NCBI GenBank assembly: GCA_030065205.1
Contig: JASJDN010000006.1
Coordinates: 1-64,000 of the forward strand
DNA: 64,000 bases
Direction: 5' to 3'
DNA from: Crocosphaera sp.
GTDB lineage: Bacteria; Cyanobacteriota; Cyanobacteriia; Cyanobacteriales; Microcystaceae
In this document: positions 8,818 through 17,674 of the stretch, piece after piece
Layout: every line of letters begins with the position of its first letter
How positions within the stretch are numbered: position 1 is the stretch's first letter
Made by a program: the position numbers and the translations under genes
The notes under the pieces: generated by a model
Database searches by the model: none
Told to the model about the DNA's origin: nothing
What the model saw: the letters and a program-made list of their open reading frames with translations, nothing else

Positions 8818-9159
8818 TTAAGCCAAATAAGCTTCTTGGTGGGTTTTAATGGTACAGTTGGAACGGGGATAAGCAGCACAAAGTAAGACCCAACCTTTTT
8901 CCACTTGTTCATCATCGAGAAAGCTTTGATCTTCTTGATCAACTTCTCCTTCAACGATGCGTCCCACACAACTAGAACAGGCTCCAGAACGACAAGAAGA
9001 GGGTAACTCAATGTCATTTTCTTCGGCTGCATCAAAAATGTATTGATCTTCAGGGACTTCTAGGGTAACATCTATTTCGGCAATTTCTTCTTTTTTACCC
9101 GTCTCTTTGTTCTTTTTCTTGTAAGTTTTCATGAGACGAACTTGATAGGTTGCAGTCAT
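8818..9159 (-). CDS. fdxH: FdxH, [2Fe-2S] ferredoxin donating electrons to nitrogenase
   Basis: A 113-residue plant-type ferredoxin with the cluster motif [10 protein letters not shown] plus the distal Cys in VLLCAAYP. The Lys-rich stretch near the N-terminus ([15 protein letters not shown]) is typical of FdxH, the form that docks on dinitrogenase reductase NifH, rather than of photosynthetic PetF. A good ribosome site (AAGGAGAACACTC before ATG) is present, of the same style as nifD. It follows hesB in the hesA-hesB-fdxH order known from cyanobacterial nif clusters. Confidence 0.92.
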   Translation of the reverse strand: MTATYQVRLMKTYKKKNKETGKKEEIAEIDVTLEVPEDQYIFDAAEENDIELPSSCRSGACSSCVGRIVEGEVDQEDQSFLDDEQVEKGWVLLCAAYPRSNCTIKTHQEAYLA

Positions 9160-9256
9160 GAGTGTTCTCCTTAAATATTAGGAACGTTTACCAGTGATTT
9201 TTAACAATTTATTCCTTCTTAAACAGAAGAAAAAACATTAAAAATCAAAGCTTTGT

Positions 9257-9622
9257 TTAGCTACAAGGAGTAGCTTGGCCGCCGCAGTTTGCTGTAGAGA
9301 AAGACTTACCGCAGCCACAAGTCTGTGTTGCATTGGGGTTGGTAAAAGTAAAGCCACTTTGGGTTAAACTGTCCACAAAGTCAATAACCAAACCATCTAA
9401 TAAAGACATACTTTTGGGGTCAACATAGATGGGAACATTATCCTGTTCTAAGCAGACATCTTCGTTGTTAGCTTCTTTCACTAAATTTAAGGCATATTCG
9501 TAGCCATTACAGCCACCATCTTTGACACCAACTCGAATACCAGCAATATTGTTTTTGGGTGAGTTACCGTACAATACGGTACGGAGTTTGAGGGCAGCTT
9601 TTTCAGTAAGAGTGACAGTCAT
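9257..9622 (-). CDS. hesB: HesB/IscA-type Fe-S carrier
   Basis: A 121-residue A-type carrier protein with the Cys of GGCNGYEY and the C-terminal CGCGKSF pair that together bind the Fe-S cluster. It delivers clusters to nitrogenase-related apoproteins. I start at MTVTLTEKAA; the open frame upstream only reads through a 9-bp tandem repeat as a HTP-type repeat peptide. The C-terminus extends about 12 residues beyond CGCG with extra Cys (ANCGGQATPCS), longer than housekeeping IscA. It lies between hesA and fdxH. Confidence 0.88.
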   Translation of the reverse strand: MTVTLTEKAALKLRTVLYGNSPKNNIAGIRVGVKDGGCNGYEYALNLVKEANNEDVCLEQDNVPIYVDPKSMSLLDGLVIDFVDSLTQSGFTFTNPNATQTCGCGKSFSTANCGGQATPCS

Positions 9623-9630
9623 TTTTTTTA

Positions 9631-9719
9631 GAGGGTGGGGAGTATGGGGAGTGTGGGGAGTGTGGGGAGTGTGGGGAGATGGGGAGATGGGGAGATGGGG
9701 AGGTGGGGAGGGTGGGGAA
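9631..9719. repeat. 9-bp tandem repeats upstream of hesB
   Basis: Repeats of GGGGAGTGT shift to GGGGAGATG and GGGGAGGTG units over about 90 bp, directly before the hesB start. The strand bias (G on plus) matches the other repeat tracts of the nif region. These are cyanobacterial short tandemly repeated sequences (STRR). Confidence 0.85.
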
Positions 9720-9726
9720 ACAGATA

Positions 9727-10548
9727 TCAACCCAAACTCTGAACTCCTGCCTCCTGCCTCCTGCCTCCTGCCTCCTGCCTCCTGACATAACCACTTAACC
9801 GTTGCTTGGTAAAATTACCGCAAACAGGACAGTTAGGGTCATGGTAAGGACGGCGTTTGGCAAAGGTGGCAGTTCCTAAGTCCATCGTTAATAATTGACC
9901 GGTGAGGGGTTCTCCCAGTCCAGTAAGGAGTTTAATGCCTTCTAAAGCAGCTAAACAGGCTAAACTGCCAGAAACTGCCCCTAAAACCCCAAATCCCCAA
10001 CGATCCCATTCCGGGGTTTCTGGGAAAATGCAAGATAAGCACGGGGTTTCTCCAGGAATAATGGTGGTTAAGTACGCATCCATGCCACTCATGGCTGCTT
10101 CTACCATCGGGACTCCCCAACGGACACAAGCTTTATTTAAAAGGTTGCGTTCTTTGAAGTCAAAGGCGCAGTCAAAAGCAATATCGGCCTGTTGTACTAA
10201 AGCATCAATATTATCTGCTGTGACAAACTCATTCACCGCTTCTACTTGGATGTCAGGGTTGAGGTTGAGGAGGGTTTCCTTGGCTTTATATACCCTGGGT
10301 TGTCCTACCCAACTATTCGTCATCAATATCTGACGGTTGAGATCATCCAGACGAAGCTCACCCCCCCTAACCAGAATGATTTTACCCACCCCTGCCACTG
10401 CCAAGTATAGAGCAACTGTACCACCCAGTCCACCCACTCCTGTGACCACAGCAGTGGAGTCCTTGAGGCGTTGTTGTCCTTCTTCGCCGAAACCAGGGAG
10501 TTGTATTTGTCGTGAATAACGTTCTCGTTCCGTTGGGGTGAAGTTCAT
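9727..10548 (-). CDS. hesA: HesA, ThiF/MoeB-like adenylyltransferase of the nif cluster
   Basis: A 273-residue E1-like enzyme with the nucleotide-binding GVGGLGG motif (near residue 38), the LDDLNRQIL block, and two Cys pairs for Zn (CLSC and CPVC). HesA is linked to nitrogenase cofactor or Mo processing in cyanobacteria; the exact reaction is not settled. After NFTKQRLSGY the last about 20 residues are RRQEAGG-type repeats encoded by the CTCCTGC tandem repeat at 9743-9784, so the C-terminal tail is repeat-born. It sits between nifW and hesB. Confidence 0.88.
   Translation of the reverse strand: MNFTPTERERYSRQIQLPGFGEEGQQRLKDSTAVVTGVGGLGGTVALYLAVAGVGKIILVRGGELRLDDLNRQILMTNSWVGQPRVYKAKETLLNLNPDIQVEAVNEFVTADNIDALVQQADIAFDCAFDFKERNLLNKACVRWGVPMVEAAMSGMDAYLTTIIPGETPCLSCIFPETPEWDRWGFGVLGAVSGSLACLAALEGIKLLTGLGEPLTGQLLTMDLGTATFAKRRPYHDPNCPVCGNFTKQRLSGYVRRQEAGGRRQEAGVQSLG
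9743..9784. repeat. 7-bp tandem repeat (CTCCTGC) inside the hesA 3' end
   Basis: Six near-perfect copies of CTCCTGC lie within the end of hesA, where the minus strand reads them as Arg-Arg-Gln-Glu-Ala-Gly-Gly. A tandem seven-mer changes phase every copy, so expansion or contraction would change the tail length and the stop used. Confidence 0.85.
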
Positions 10549-10554
10549 GACCGT

Positions 10555-10670
10555 TTGGGGGAGTGGGGGTGAGGGGGTGAGGGGGTGAGGGGGTGAGGGG
10601 GTGAGGGGGTGAGGGGGTGACAGATATTAATGCTAAACTCCTGCCTTCTGCCCCCTGCCTCCTGCCTTCT
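10555..10670. repeat. 9-bp and 7-bp tandem repeats between nifW and hesA
   Basis: 10555-10620 contains seven tandem copies of GGGGGTGAG. 10637-10670 continues with CTCCTGC/CTTCTGC-type seven-mers up to the nifW stop. Together they fill the whole nifW-hesA spacer. Confidence 0.85.
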
Positions 10671-11019
10671 ATTGCATAATGCCAGCTTCTTTGGTTAAAT
10701 CATCCAATAAAACCACATTTTTCGGGGCATCTTTAAAGACTTTAAAGAGTTTGGTTTCGAGAGGACTGGAGGTTTTAAAGAGTTCGTAAGCTTCTGAAAA
10801 AGCCAATTTATATTTTTCTAATTTTTCACTTTCACTAAGATCGGGGAAGGCTTGATCGACTTGGGCGATAAGTAAAGAGAACTGCTTAAGAATATGGAGA
10901 CGATTAACGTTAACAAAAGTAGGGTCATAACTGATTCCAAAAAAGTTTAAATAGTCTTCGGTATCGATGAGTTTAGTGAACTCAGCAAAGGTTCTTGGGG
11001 TATCAGCAGTTAAAGTCAT
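10669..11019 (-). CDS. nifW: NifW, nitrogenase-stabilising protein
   Basis: A 116-residue protein of normal NifW length with the family start FAEFTKLIDTEDYLNFFGI and the LLIAQVDQAFPDLSE-type middle. NifW associates with the MoFe protein and is thought to protect or assist its maturation under oxygen stress. Its start overlaps the DUF683 gene by four bases (ATGA-type coupling). It is followed by repeat DNA and hesA. Confidence 0.88.
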   Translation of the reverse strand: MTLTADTPRTFAEFTKLIDTEDYLNFFGISYDPTFVNVNRLHILKQFSLLIAQVDQAFPDLSESEKLEKYKLAFSEAYELFKTSSPLETKLFKVFKDAPKNVVLLDDLTKEAGIMQ

Positions 11020-11252
11020 TTTAGGGTTTCCTCCCAGATGTTAAGTTTTTTCTTGAGTTGATCTAACTCACGGAATACTTCGTAAGTTTTTTGTGCCTCT
11101 TCGACTAAATTTTCGTAGTCGGTAGGTAGTCCTTCAGCAAGATCGTGTAGATCCATTTTCATTTGACCAGCTTTAGAATTGAGTTTACGAACCTTTTTTT
11201 TGAGATCCGCAACTGCTTCAGGAGTGGGATTATTGTCGGTAGCTACTGTCAT
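11016..11252 (-). CDS. DUF683 / CCE_0567-type small nif protein
   Basis: A 78-residue, strongly helical protein with two amphipathic stretches (ADLKKKVRKLNSKAGQMKMD and YEVFRELDQLKKKLNIW) that would form a helical hairpin. It matches the family named after CCE_0567 of Cyanothece 51142, a small protein always next to nifW and the NifX-associated gene, reported to bind metal. No Cys is present. It overlaps nifW by four bases. Confidence 0.85.
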   Translation of the reverse strand: MTVATDNNPTPEAVADLKKKVRKLNSKAGQMKMDLHDLAEGLPTDYENLVEEAQKTYEVFRELDQLKKKLNIWEETLK

Positions 11253-11312
11253 CTTATTACCTCGTATTTACCTAGAAAATTCAAACAATAAAGATTGATT
11301 TTTCTTCTGAGA

Positions 11313-11792
11313 TTACAATCTCGAAACGTCAGGAAACTTTTTAACTAACTCAATGCCAGCATTAGCCAGTTTTGTTCCTTGATCATTTAACTTTTCTAAG
11401 GTGTCGAAACCGAAGCGATGAGCATCCCGTAAAGTACGAGAAACTACCATTAATTTTCCGCCCCAAACTAAAGCCCAGCCGAAACCTTCATGGTTTAAGT
11501 CAACAACAACTTGACAGAGTAAACCTGTTTCTTTTTCTATTAAGGCTGCGATCGCCCGAAAATAACACAGGATTCTTAATTTTGTGGTGGGGTCAATATC
11601 TCCTTCTAGAGAAATCTCCCGTCTTTTTTTCTTAGGAATAACATAAGGTGCAATAACCAGTTCATCAGTCCAAGTACGATACACACCGTAATGATCGTAG
11701 GCACGTATTTGCTGTACTAATGATTGTAAAAAAGGACTTTGTTCGACTAAGAGAGAATTAGTTTCCGAATTGGTTGTTGTTGTTGTTGTCAT
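11313..11792 (-). CDS. NifX-associated nitrogen fixation protein (DUF269)
   Basis: A 159-residue protein with the DUF269 core: PFLQSLVQQIRAYDHYG, the RTWTDELVIAPYV stretch and a C-terminus with LVVSRTLRDAHRFGF. It normally follows nifX and is needed for full diazotrophy by an unknown step. I start at MTTTTTTNSE; the frame is open 14 codons further up but without need. A short ACA-type triplet run encodes the poly-Thr near the start. Confidence 0.85.
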   Translation of the reverse strand: MTTTTTTNSETNSLLVEQSPFLQSLVQQIRAYDHYGVYRTWTDELVIAPYVIPKKKRREISLEGDIDPTTKLRILCYFRAIAALIEKETGLLCQVVVDLNHEGFGWALVWGGKLMVVSRTLRDAHRFGFDTLEKLNDQGTKLANAGIELVKKFPDVSRL

Positions 11793-11925
11793 AATAACAA
11801 TTAAAATGAGAACGCTTCTGTTATCTATGAACAATTTTACCTTATTTTGTTGTTCAATTATTCATAGATTTTCAGACTTAGTTAGGAAGAAGTTATAGGG
11901 GAATAATTCCCCATTATTTTACTTC

Positions 11926-12342
11926 TTATTCATCCTCTTCTGATAAAAAGTTAGGAGTCGGTTCAATTCCTGCTTCTTTTTGCAGAACTTTTCTTAACCA
12001 AGGGGGAGGATTCCCTTTTAAGGTTTTGACTAATTCACCGAGAATTTCATCAATTTTGTCTTGGTCAGTTCTTGCTTTAATAGGGGTGACGTTTTGACGA
12101 ATTAAACGGGCTGCTGCACTGCCACCAATGGCAGAAACATAGAGTAAAGTACAGCCATCTAATGCCTCTAATTTTGGCACTAATTTATCTTCGTTTCCGT
12201 CTTCTTTTAAGTCGCCACCAAACTCTAAGGTATTGACAAAATTGAAGCCGTCGGGAGACACATCATATAAGTCGATATTCTTTGCCCAACCAAAGTGGGC
12301 GTTGACGTGAACGTTATCGCTAGTAGTAAATGCAACTTTCAT
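11926..12342 (-). CDS. nifX: NifX, FeMo-co precursor carrier
   Basis: A 138-residue protein of the dinitrogenase iron-molybdenum cofactor-binding family: MKVAFTTSD, the NAHFGWAKNIDLYDV strand-helix and the CTLLYVSAIGGSAAARLI block. NifX holds NifB-co and the VK-cluster between NifB, NifEN and NifDK. The end is acidic (LSEEDE). It sits between nifN and DUF269 as usual. Confidence 0.9.
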   Translation of the reverse strand: MKVAFTTSDNVHVNAHFGWAKNIDLYDVSPDGFNFVNTLEFGGDLKEDGNEDKLVPKLEALDGCTLLYVSAIGGSAAARLIRQNVTPIKARTDQDKIDEILGELVKTLKGNPPPWLRKVLQKEAGIEPTPNFLSEEDE

Positions 12343-12378
12343 GTTTTTCCTCTCAGATGAATGAAATAAGGGGAAACT

Positions 12379-13761
12379 TTAAGCAGTTAACCCGTGTTCC
12401 TGTAGCGCAACGGGACTATGTTTGGCTTCTTCTTCCATAAGAATATTGCCAACATCAAACAAAAACTTCATGGTGCCACGATATCCCACTAAACATCGTT
12501 GACCTAACCCCAATTGATCAAAGATAGGATAACCCATTCTATATAAAGGGGCTTTGAGACGTTTAGCTAAGGATGTACCGTGAGAATTGGTAATAATTAA
12601 ATCAGCACCAGTGGCCAATTCTTCTAAATCTTCTAAGTCACCGATAGTAACAGTTTCTATGGGTAAATCTTCCAAAATAGGGGACTTAGTTGTAGTGACA
12701 GCAGCTTGAATATTTGCTCCCATTTCTGTTAGTAACCAAGCGGTTTGATACAGTAAATCAGGTTCTAAAGCGATGGCAACATTTTTCCCCCCAAAATAGA
12801 AATGGGTGTCTAAAATCACATCCTGTAACTGACGACGTTGCCGTTGTAAATGTGCCGGTACATTAGGCACAATGGGGAAGTGATGATCGCAGCGAGAGGT
12901 TAAAATTTGAGACAGTTCCCATAGAAAAGAATCAACTGCATCTAAACCAGCTAAACGGGGAAACACTTGATATTTTGTGCCGAAACGTTCCTGTAAAATG
13001 GTCGCAGCTTTACGCATACTTTCCCCAATAGCTAACGTTAAACAAGACCGATTTAACTGTTTTAATTGAGTTAAGCTAGTGCCTCCCGTTGTTACCGTGT
13101 GATAATCATCTTCTAAATGACCATCCAAAGAACGGGACAAGTCAGGAACCATAATAGGGGTAATACCAAACCCTTCAATGATGGTTTTCAGTTCTTCTAC
13201 ATCCCCAGGGGACAAATGAGAGGCACAAAGTACCGTTACTTGGGGTTTCATTCCCACCGTTGGGGGTTCATCATCAGCCACATTTCCATAGTCAGCAGCA
13301 ACGATACTTTCTACGGCGGCTGTGTAACCATCCTGTAAAGAACCCTTATAATCAGGGGTAGAAACGGAAACAATAGGAAAACTATCTAATTCTGGGTGTT
13401 TATCCCGAAAGGTCTTTAAAATACGCTTCATATCATCTCCTCTCGTCTCCGTTAACCCAGTGGTTAACAGACCAATAATTTGAGGCTGATATTTTTCCAA
13501 GATCGTTAAGATCGCCTGTTCTACATTATCTTCCCCACCCAAAATGGTGCTAACTTCCGTCATGGCAGTGGTAGACAGGGGGATAGACTCACGAAAATGC
13601 CGTACGAGGACTACTTTAGCAAACGCGGTGCATCCTTGCGAACCATGAAACAGAGGCATCATTTTCCGCAACCCCAGAAACGCTAACGCTGCGCCAAGGG
13701 GTTGACTCATTTTTAACGGGTTGACGGATAGGGACTTGTTGGGGTTTAGTATAGTGGTCAT
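12379..13761 (-). CDS. nifN: NifN, scaffold subunit for FeMo-co assembly
   Basis: About 460 residues starting at MTTILNPNKSLSVNPLK, which matches the NifN N-terminus. An open frame upstream reads through the 9-bp tandem repeat as a HTP-repeat and is not part of the normal protein. The HGSQGCTAF cluster-ligand region and LLTTGLTETRGDD mark the family. It pairs with NifE in an alpha2beta2 complex on which NifB-co is converted into FeMo-co. It lies 53 bp after the tandem repeat that separates it from nifE. Confidence 0.93.
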   Translation of the reverse strand: MTTILNPNKSLSVNPLKMSQPLGAALAFLGLRKMMPLFHGSQGCTAFAKVVLVRHFRESIPLSTTAMTEVSTILGGEDNVEQAILTILEKYQPQIIGLLTTGLTETRGDDMKRILKTFRDKHPELDSFPIVSVSTPDYKGSLQDGYTAAVESIVAADYGNVADDEPPTVGMKPQVTVLCASHLSPGDVEELKTIIEGFGITPIMVPDLSRSLDGHLEDDYHTVTTGGTSLTQLKQLNRSCLTLAIGESMRKAATILQERFGTKYQVFPRLAGLDAVDSFLWELSQILTSRCDHHFPIVPNVPAHLQRQRRQLQDVILDTHFYFGGKNVAIALEPDLLYQTAWLLTEMGANIQAAVTTTKSPILEDLPIETVTIGDLEDLEELATGADLIITNSHGTSLAKRLKAPLYRMGYPIFDQLGLGQRCLVGYRGTMKFLFDVGNILMEEEAKHSPVALQEHGLTA

Positions 13762-13770
13762 TGCTTTGTT

Positions 13771-13832
13771 GGGGTGTGGGGTGTGTGGGGTGTGTGGGGT
13801 GTGTGGGGTGTGTGGGGTGTGTGGGGTGTGTG
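13771..13832. repeat. 9-bp tandem repeat between nifE and nifN
   Basis: Six to seven perfect copies of GGGGTGTGT lie just upstream of the nifN start, between nifE and nifN. A purine/pyrimidine-skewed tail follows (13855-13905, CTCCCCCTGCTCC-type). The tract would be pyrimidine- and ACACC-rich in the nif mRNA. Confidence 0.88.
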
Positions 13833-13901
13833 GGAAGACTAGAAACAATATTAATCTTTTCCTCCTCTGCTTCCCCTGCTCCCTCTGCTCCCCCTGCTCT
13901 C

Positions 13902-15320
13902 TTACTCCCCTTCTGCTTCTAAGTTCAATAAACTTTCATGTTCTTGTTGCCATATCTCCCAAGGGGAGGGTTTACGAACTTGGGTCCAAATAGGACTATA
14001 AACCGCTTCGCTTAACTCCCTGGCCATCTCTACCAAACCGATGTAACCAGCGTAGGGATGGTGACGTTCTTGGTTAATATCTAAGAAAGGAATTTTCGCT
14101 TTGAGTGCTGTGTATTGGTTCCGTCCTCCAGCCACCAACAGGTCGGCTTTTGTCTTCTGAACCACCCGTAAAAGCTCCTCTGGACTGCCTTTTTCGAGCA
14201 TAATGCCATCTTTGCCCAAAAGTTTCTTAATACGTCCCTTATCCTCTTCTGTGCTTTTCTTGGTGCTAGTAGCCACCACTTCCATGCCTAAGTCTTGTGC
14301 TGCCGAAACAATAGACCAACTTTTCACCCCACCGGTGTAGAGTACCATACGCTTACCCTTAAGACGTTCCCGATAGGGGGCCAAAGCGACGTTTAACTTG
14401 GCGGTTTCTTCTTCAATTATTTCTTCAACTCGTTCTATTAATACTTTATCTCCAAAAAATTGAGCAATGTTCCGTAAACAACGGTTCATGTCTGCAATGC
14501 CATAAAAAGACTCTTCAATGTAAGGAATGTTATAGCGTTCCTTCATAGCAGAAGCCATATTTATTAAAGCTTTTGAGCAGATCATTACGTTTAGTTTTGC
14601 TCGATGAGCATAACACACCTCATCGTAACGAGCATCCCCTGTAATCTTTGCTAAGACACGGATACCCGCTTTTTTAAATAGAGGTAGTACGCCCCACATT
14701 TCACCGGCAACATTGTATTCACCGATTAAATTAATATCATAAGCGGTAGTATATTCAGGTTCTTTTGTGCCAACTACGTGATCGAGTAACGCTTCACCAC
14801 CAAGACGGTTTCCTAAATTTTTGCTACCTACAAAACCAGGAGAATGAACAGGAATGATCGGGGTGTTAAACTTGTCAGTGCCAGCCTTACAAACCGCATC
14901 TAAATCATCACCAATGAGGGCAGTAACACAAGTTGAATAAACAAAAACGGCTGCTGGATTATACTTTTTTATTAATTGAGCGATCGCCTTATAAAGCTTT
15001 TTTTCTCCACCAAAAATAATATCATTTTCTGATAGGTCAGTGGTAAAACCCATCTTATAAGTCATCGGACCACTAGAGAGACTCCCACGACTATTCCAAC
15101 TATTACCAGAACAGCCAATAGGACCATGAACTAAATGAGCAGCATCGGTAATAGGAACTAAAGCAATAGAAGCCCCATCAAACGCACAACCCCCTTGAGC
15201 CGATCCTGGGTTAGCCGTTTGAGTACAAGACTTATTTTTACCTTGACCTTCCTTATTATGATTATGTTCACAACCAGGTTGTGTTAGCAAATCGTTGATT
15301 TTGCTCTTGGTTAGTTTCAT
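13902..15320 (-). CDS. nifE: NifE, scaffold subunit for FeMo-co assembly
   Basis: A 472-residue NifD paralogue with the family's cluster ligands: CEHNHNK near the N-terminus, GGCAFDGA, HGPIGCSGNSW and STCVTALIGDD. It forms the NifEN scaffold with NifN. It is co-oriented with nifK upstream and nifN downstream, with a separate small gene (Mo-dependent nitrogenase C-terminal protein) between nifK and nifE. Confidence 0.95.
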   Translation of the reverse strand: MKLTKSKINDLLTQPGCEHNHNKEGQGKNKSCTQTANPGSAQGGCAFDGASIALVPITDAAHLVHGPIGCSGNSWNSRGSLSSGPMTYKMGFTTDLSENDIIFGGEKKLYKAIAQLIKKYNPAAVFVYSTCVTALIGDDLDAVCKAGTDKFNTPIIPVHSPGFVGSKNLGNRLGGEALLDHVVGTKEPEYTTAYDINLIGEYNVAGEMWGVLPLFKKAGIRVLAKITGDARYDEVCYAHRAKLNVMICSKALINMASAMKERYNIPYIEESFYGIADMNRCLRNIAQFFGDKVLIERVEEIIEEETAKLNVALAPYRERLKGKRMVLYTGGVKSWSIVSAAQDLGMEVVATSTKKSTEEDKGRIKKLLGKDGIMLEKGSPEELLRVVQKTKADLLVAGGRNQYTALKAKIPFLDINQERHHPYAGYIGLVEMARELSEAVYSPIWTQVRKPSPWEIWQQEHESLLNLEAEGE

Positions 15321-15382
15321 GACTGAATTCCCTAATAATTACCAGTGACCGAAATAATTAATAATGATGAGTTATTAATTAT

Positions 15383-15682
15383 TTAACAAATATAATGATC
15401 AACATTTTCACCACAAATATCAGCCAGATAACTTAAAGCCTTGAGCCGTAAAGCCACAAATTCGTGATAAAAAGGATTTAATTTACATAGAGGAGGAATA
15501 TGGATTAACTTACGTCCTAACACAGTTATTGTTCTTTCAAAAGGACAAGAACAAGGGATCACCCGACAAATAAAATGAGCAAAAGAGGTACTTGTGACCT
15601 CCATATTATTGAGCCAGCGTTTGAGGGGGAAGAGGGGGTCGAGGGTGAATCGTTTTTTTGTGGAATGGGTAGGACTCGTCAT
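15383..15682 (-). CDS. Mo-dependent nitrogenase C-terminal family protein
   Basis: A 99-residue protein with CRVIPCSCPFERTI, HIPPLCKLNPFYHEF and LADICGENVDHYIC, the conserved Cys pattern of the Mo-dependent nitrogenase C-terminal family found beside nifK-nifE in cyanobacteria. Six cysteines suggest metal or Fe-S binding. The function is unknown. I use the second ATG, which has GAGG eight bases upstream; the other ATG is two codons earlier with too short a spacing. Confidence 0.75.
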   Translation of the reverse strand: MTSPTHSTKKRFTLDPLFPLKRWLNNMEVTSTSFAHFICRVIPCSCPFERTITVLGRKLIHIPPLCKLNPFYHEFVALRLKALSYLADICGENVDHYIC

Positions 15683-15755
15683 AACCATGTCCTCATCTCA
15701 ATTAAAAATAATGGCAGAGAGTTTTTGAGAGCAGGGGAAGCAGAGGGAGAAAATA

Positions 15756-15790
15756 TTCACTTCTGACTTCTGACTTCTGACTTCTAACTT
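15756..15790. repeat. 7-bp tandem repeat (ACTTCTG) between nifK and nifE region
   Basis: Four to five copies of ACTTCTG, the last reading ACTTCTA. The same heptamer recurs at 22663-22702, 27045-27072 and 29199-29236. It is part of the spacer after nifK. Confidence 0.85.
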
Positions 15791-15866
15791 CAAAAAAGAG
15801 GGGGAGAGGGGGGAGTAGGGACTCCCTGAATGCTCCTGATCTCCCTCGTATTCAGACTTCCTCTAA

Positions 15867-17402
15867 TTAACGAACTAAGTCGAAAGAAATATCCGTTACA
15901 GAAGGGGTGTCTGTCTTGCGATCTAAGTGATCCATCAGTCCATTAGCGATCCAGGTAAGAAGATTGATAGCACCTTCGTAACCAATGGTGGAGAAGCGGT
16001 GTAAGTGATGGCGATCAAAGATAGGATAACCAATACGGATTAAAGGAGTCTTGGTATCACGCTCTAAATACTTAGCGTAGGAATTACCAATGATGAAGTC
16101 AACAGGCTCAGTGAAGAGTAAAGAACGCATATGCCATAAGTCTTTACCACCCCAAACGGTAGCTTGTTGTCCGTAGGGACTAGCAGCAAGAAGAGCCTTA
16201 GCTTCAGCTTCAAATTCCTTGGTGCTGTTGTTAACCAAGACGTGAACGGGCTCGATACCCATTTCTAACATGAACTGTAATAAGCCCATTACTAAATCGG
16301 GATCACCGTAAACCGCAGCACGCTTACCATGTACCCAAGCTTGAGTATCGGTCATTGCGTCAACAGCGCGTCCACGGGCGATTTCAAACTCTTTGGGAAT
16401 AGGTTTGCCGGTTAACTCAGATAAGCCCATTAAGAACTCATCAGTAGCTTTAACACCCCAAGGACGATAGGTGAAGGTTTTTTGTCCCCACTCTTTCTCG
16501 ATGTATTGACGAGTTTTAGGAGTGGTGTAGGTTTGAAGGGCAACGGTAGCTTCAGCGTTGATAGAATCTGCTGCATCTTCTAAGGAAGTCCCTTCATGGT
16601 ACATTTTGAATTCCCCTAAGTTGGGAGAATCTAAGTACATTTCGGTGTCACTTAAAAGGGTAGCATCTAAGTCAAACGCAGAGATGATATTTTTCAGAGC
16701 GCGGATGTTACCGATGTAGGTTTCAAATCCAGCGATGAAGTTGATTTTACCGTTGGTGGTTTCTTTCTTCTTACCTTCGGTTAAGGTAGACAGAATAGAT
16801 TTCATCATGCTGTCATAACCAGTGATGTGGGAACCCACAAAACTAGGCGTATGAGCAAAAGCAACGGGTAACTCTTCAGGAATCGCACCGTCTTGACGAG
16901 CATTTCCGATGAACGCACCTAAGTCATCCCCAATAACCTCAGCCATACAAGTGGTACAGACGGCGATCATTTGAGGCTTGTAGAGAGCGTAGGAGTTTTG
17001 AAGTCCATCAACCATGTTCTTTAATCCACCGAAAACCGCAGCGTTTTCAGTCATGGAAGAAGAAACAGCACTGACAGGCTCTTTGAAGTGACGGGTTAAG
17101 TGGGTACGGAAGTAAGCCACACAACCTTGAGAACCATGTACGAAGGGTAAGGTTCCTTCAAAACCAACTGCTGCAAGTAATGCACCTAGAGGTTGACAAG
17201 CTTTAGCGGGGTTAACGGTTAACGCTTCACGAGCGAAGTTCTTTTCCCGATATTCCCAGGATTTAGTCCATTCAGCCACTTCTTGAACTTTCTCAGCAGA
17301 AGGCATTCCTTCAAACTGTTTCTTGTTTTCAAAAAGTTCTTGGTATTCAGGCTGATGAAACAGATCAACGTGATCCTTAATGTTGTTTACGTTTTGAGCC
17401 AT
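15867..17402 (-). CDS. nifK: NifK, MoFe protein beta subunit
   Basis: 511 residues, normal NifK length. P-cluster ligands are visible: C69 in NPAKACQPLG, C94 in HGSQGCVAYF and C152 in CTTCMAEVIGDD. With NifD it forms the alpha2beta2 dinitrogenase that reduces N2. It lies 272 bp after nifD, a gap filled with tandem repeats, so read-through from nifH-nifD must cross them. Confidence 0.97.
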   Translation of the reverse strand: MAQNVNNIKDHVDLFHQPEYQELFENKKQFEGMPSAEKVQEVAEWTKSWEYREKNFAREALTVNPAKACQPLGALLAAVGFEGTLPFVHGSQGCVAYFRTHLTRHFKEPVSAVSSSMTENAAVFGGLKNMVDGLQNSYALYKPQMIAVCTTCMAEVIGDDLGAFIGNARQDGAIPEELPVAFAHTPSFVGSHITGYDSMMKSILSTLTEGKKKETTNGKINFIAGFETYIGNIRALKNIISAFDLDATLLSDTEMYLDSPNLGEFKMYHEGTSLEDAADSINAEATVALQTYTTPKTRQYIEKEWGQKTFTYRPWGVKATDEFLMGLSELTGKPIPKEFEIARGRAVDAMTDTQAWVHGKRAAVYGDPDLVMGLLQFMLEMGIEPVHVLVNNSTKEFEAEAKALLAASPYGQQATVWGGKDLWHMRSLLFTEPVDFIIGNSYAKYLERDTKTPLIRIGYPIFDRHHLHRFSTIGYEGAINLLTWIANGLMDHLDRKTDTPSVTDISFDLVR

Positions 17403-17459
17403 TGGTGGTAACTCCAGTATAGGATGGATATCTCAGACAAACAAACTTGGAAAGAGAGA

Positions 17460-17650
17460 GAGGGGAGGGGGTGAGGGGGTGAGGGGGTGTAGGGGTGAGG
17501 GGGTGAGGGGGTGAGGGGGTGTAGGGGTGACGGGGTGAGGGGAGGGAAGATATATCAATGATTTCTCCCAGTCCCCAAAGTCTCCCAGTCTCCCAGTCCC
17601 CCAGTCTCCCAGTCCCCCAGTCTCCCAGTCCCCCAGTCTCCTAGTCCTCA
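17460..17650. repeat. two 9-bp tandem-repeat tracts in the nifD-nifK spacer
   Basis: 17460-17543 has about nine copies of a GGGGGTGAG unit with TGTAGGGGTGA variants. 17574-17650 has nine-mers alternating CCCAGTCTC and CCCAGTCCC. They fill most of the 272-bp spacer between two subunit genes that need equal expression. The first tract is G-rich on plus and the second C-rich, so they can partly pair with each other in RNA. Confidence 0.85.
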
Positions 17651-17674
17651 AAGCTCCCATGATCATCCTCCCTC

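Noticed and set aside
8661-9035. Long upstream extension of the frame that encodes the 126-residue protein after fdxH
   Set aside because: It overlaps fdxH on the same strand in another frame and its translation is only a shadow of that gene; a start with GAGG at 8660 is better.
12379-13848. NifN starting 29 codons upstream with a HTP-repeat N-terminus
   Set aside because: That part is translated tandem-repeat DNA; the family N-terminus begins at MTTILNPNKS.
9631-17650. CRISPR-like arrays in the nif spacers
   Set aside because: Units are 7-9 bp, directly adjacent, with no spacers; they are simple tandem repeats. No cas genes are present.
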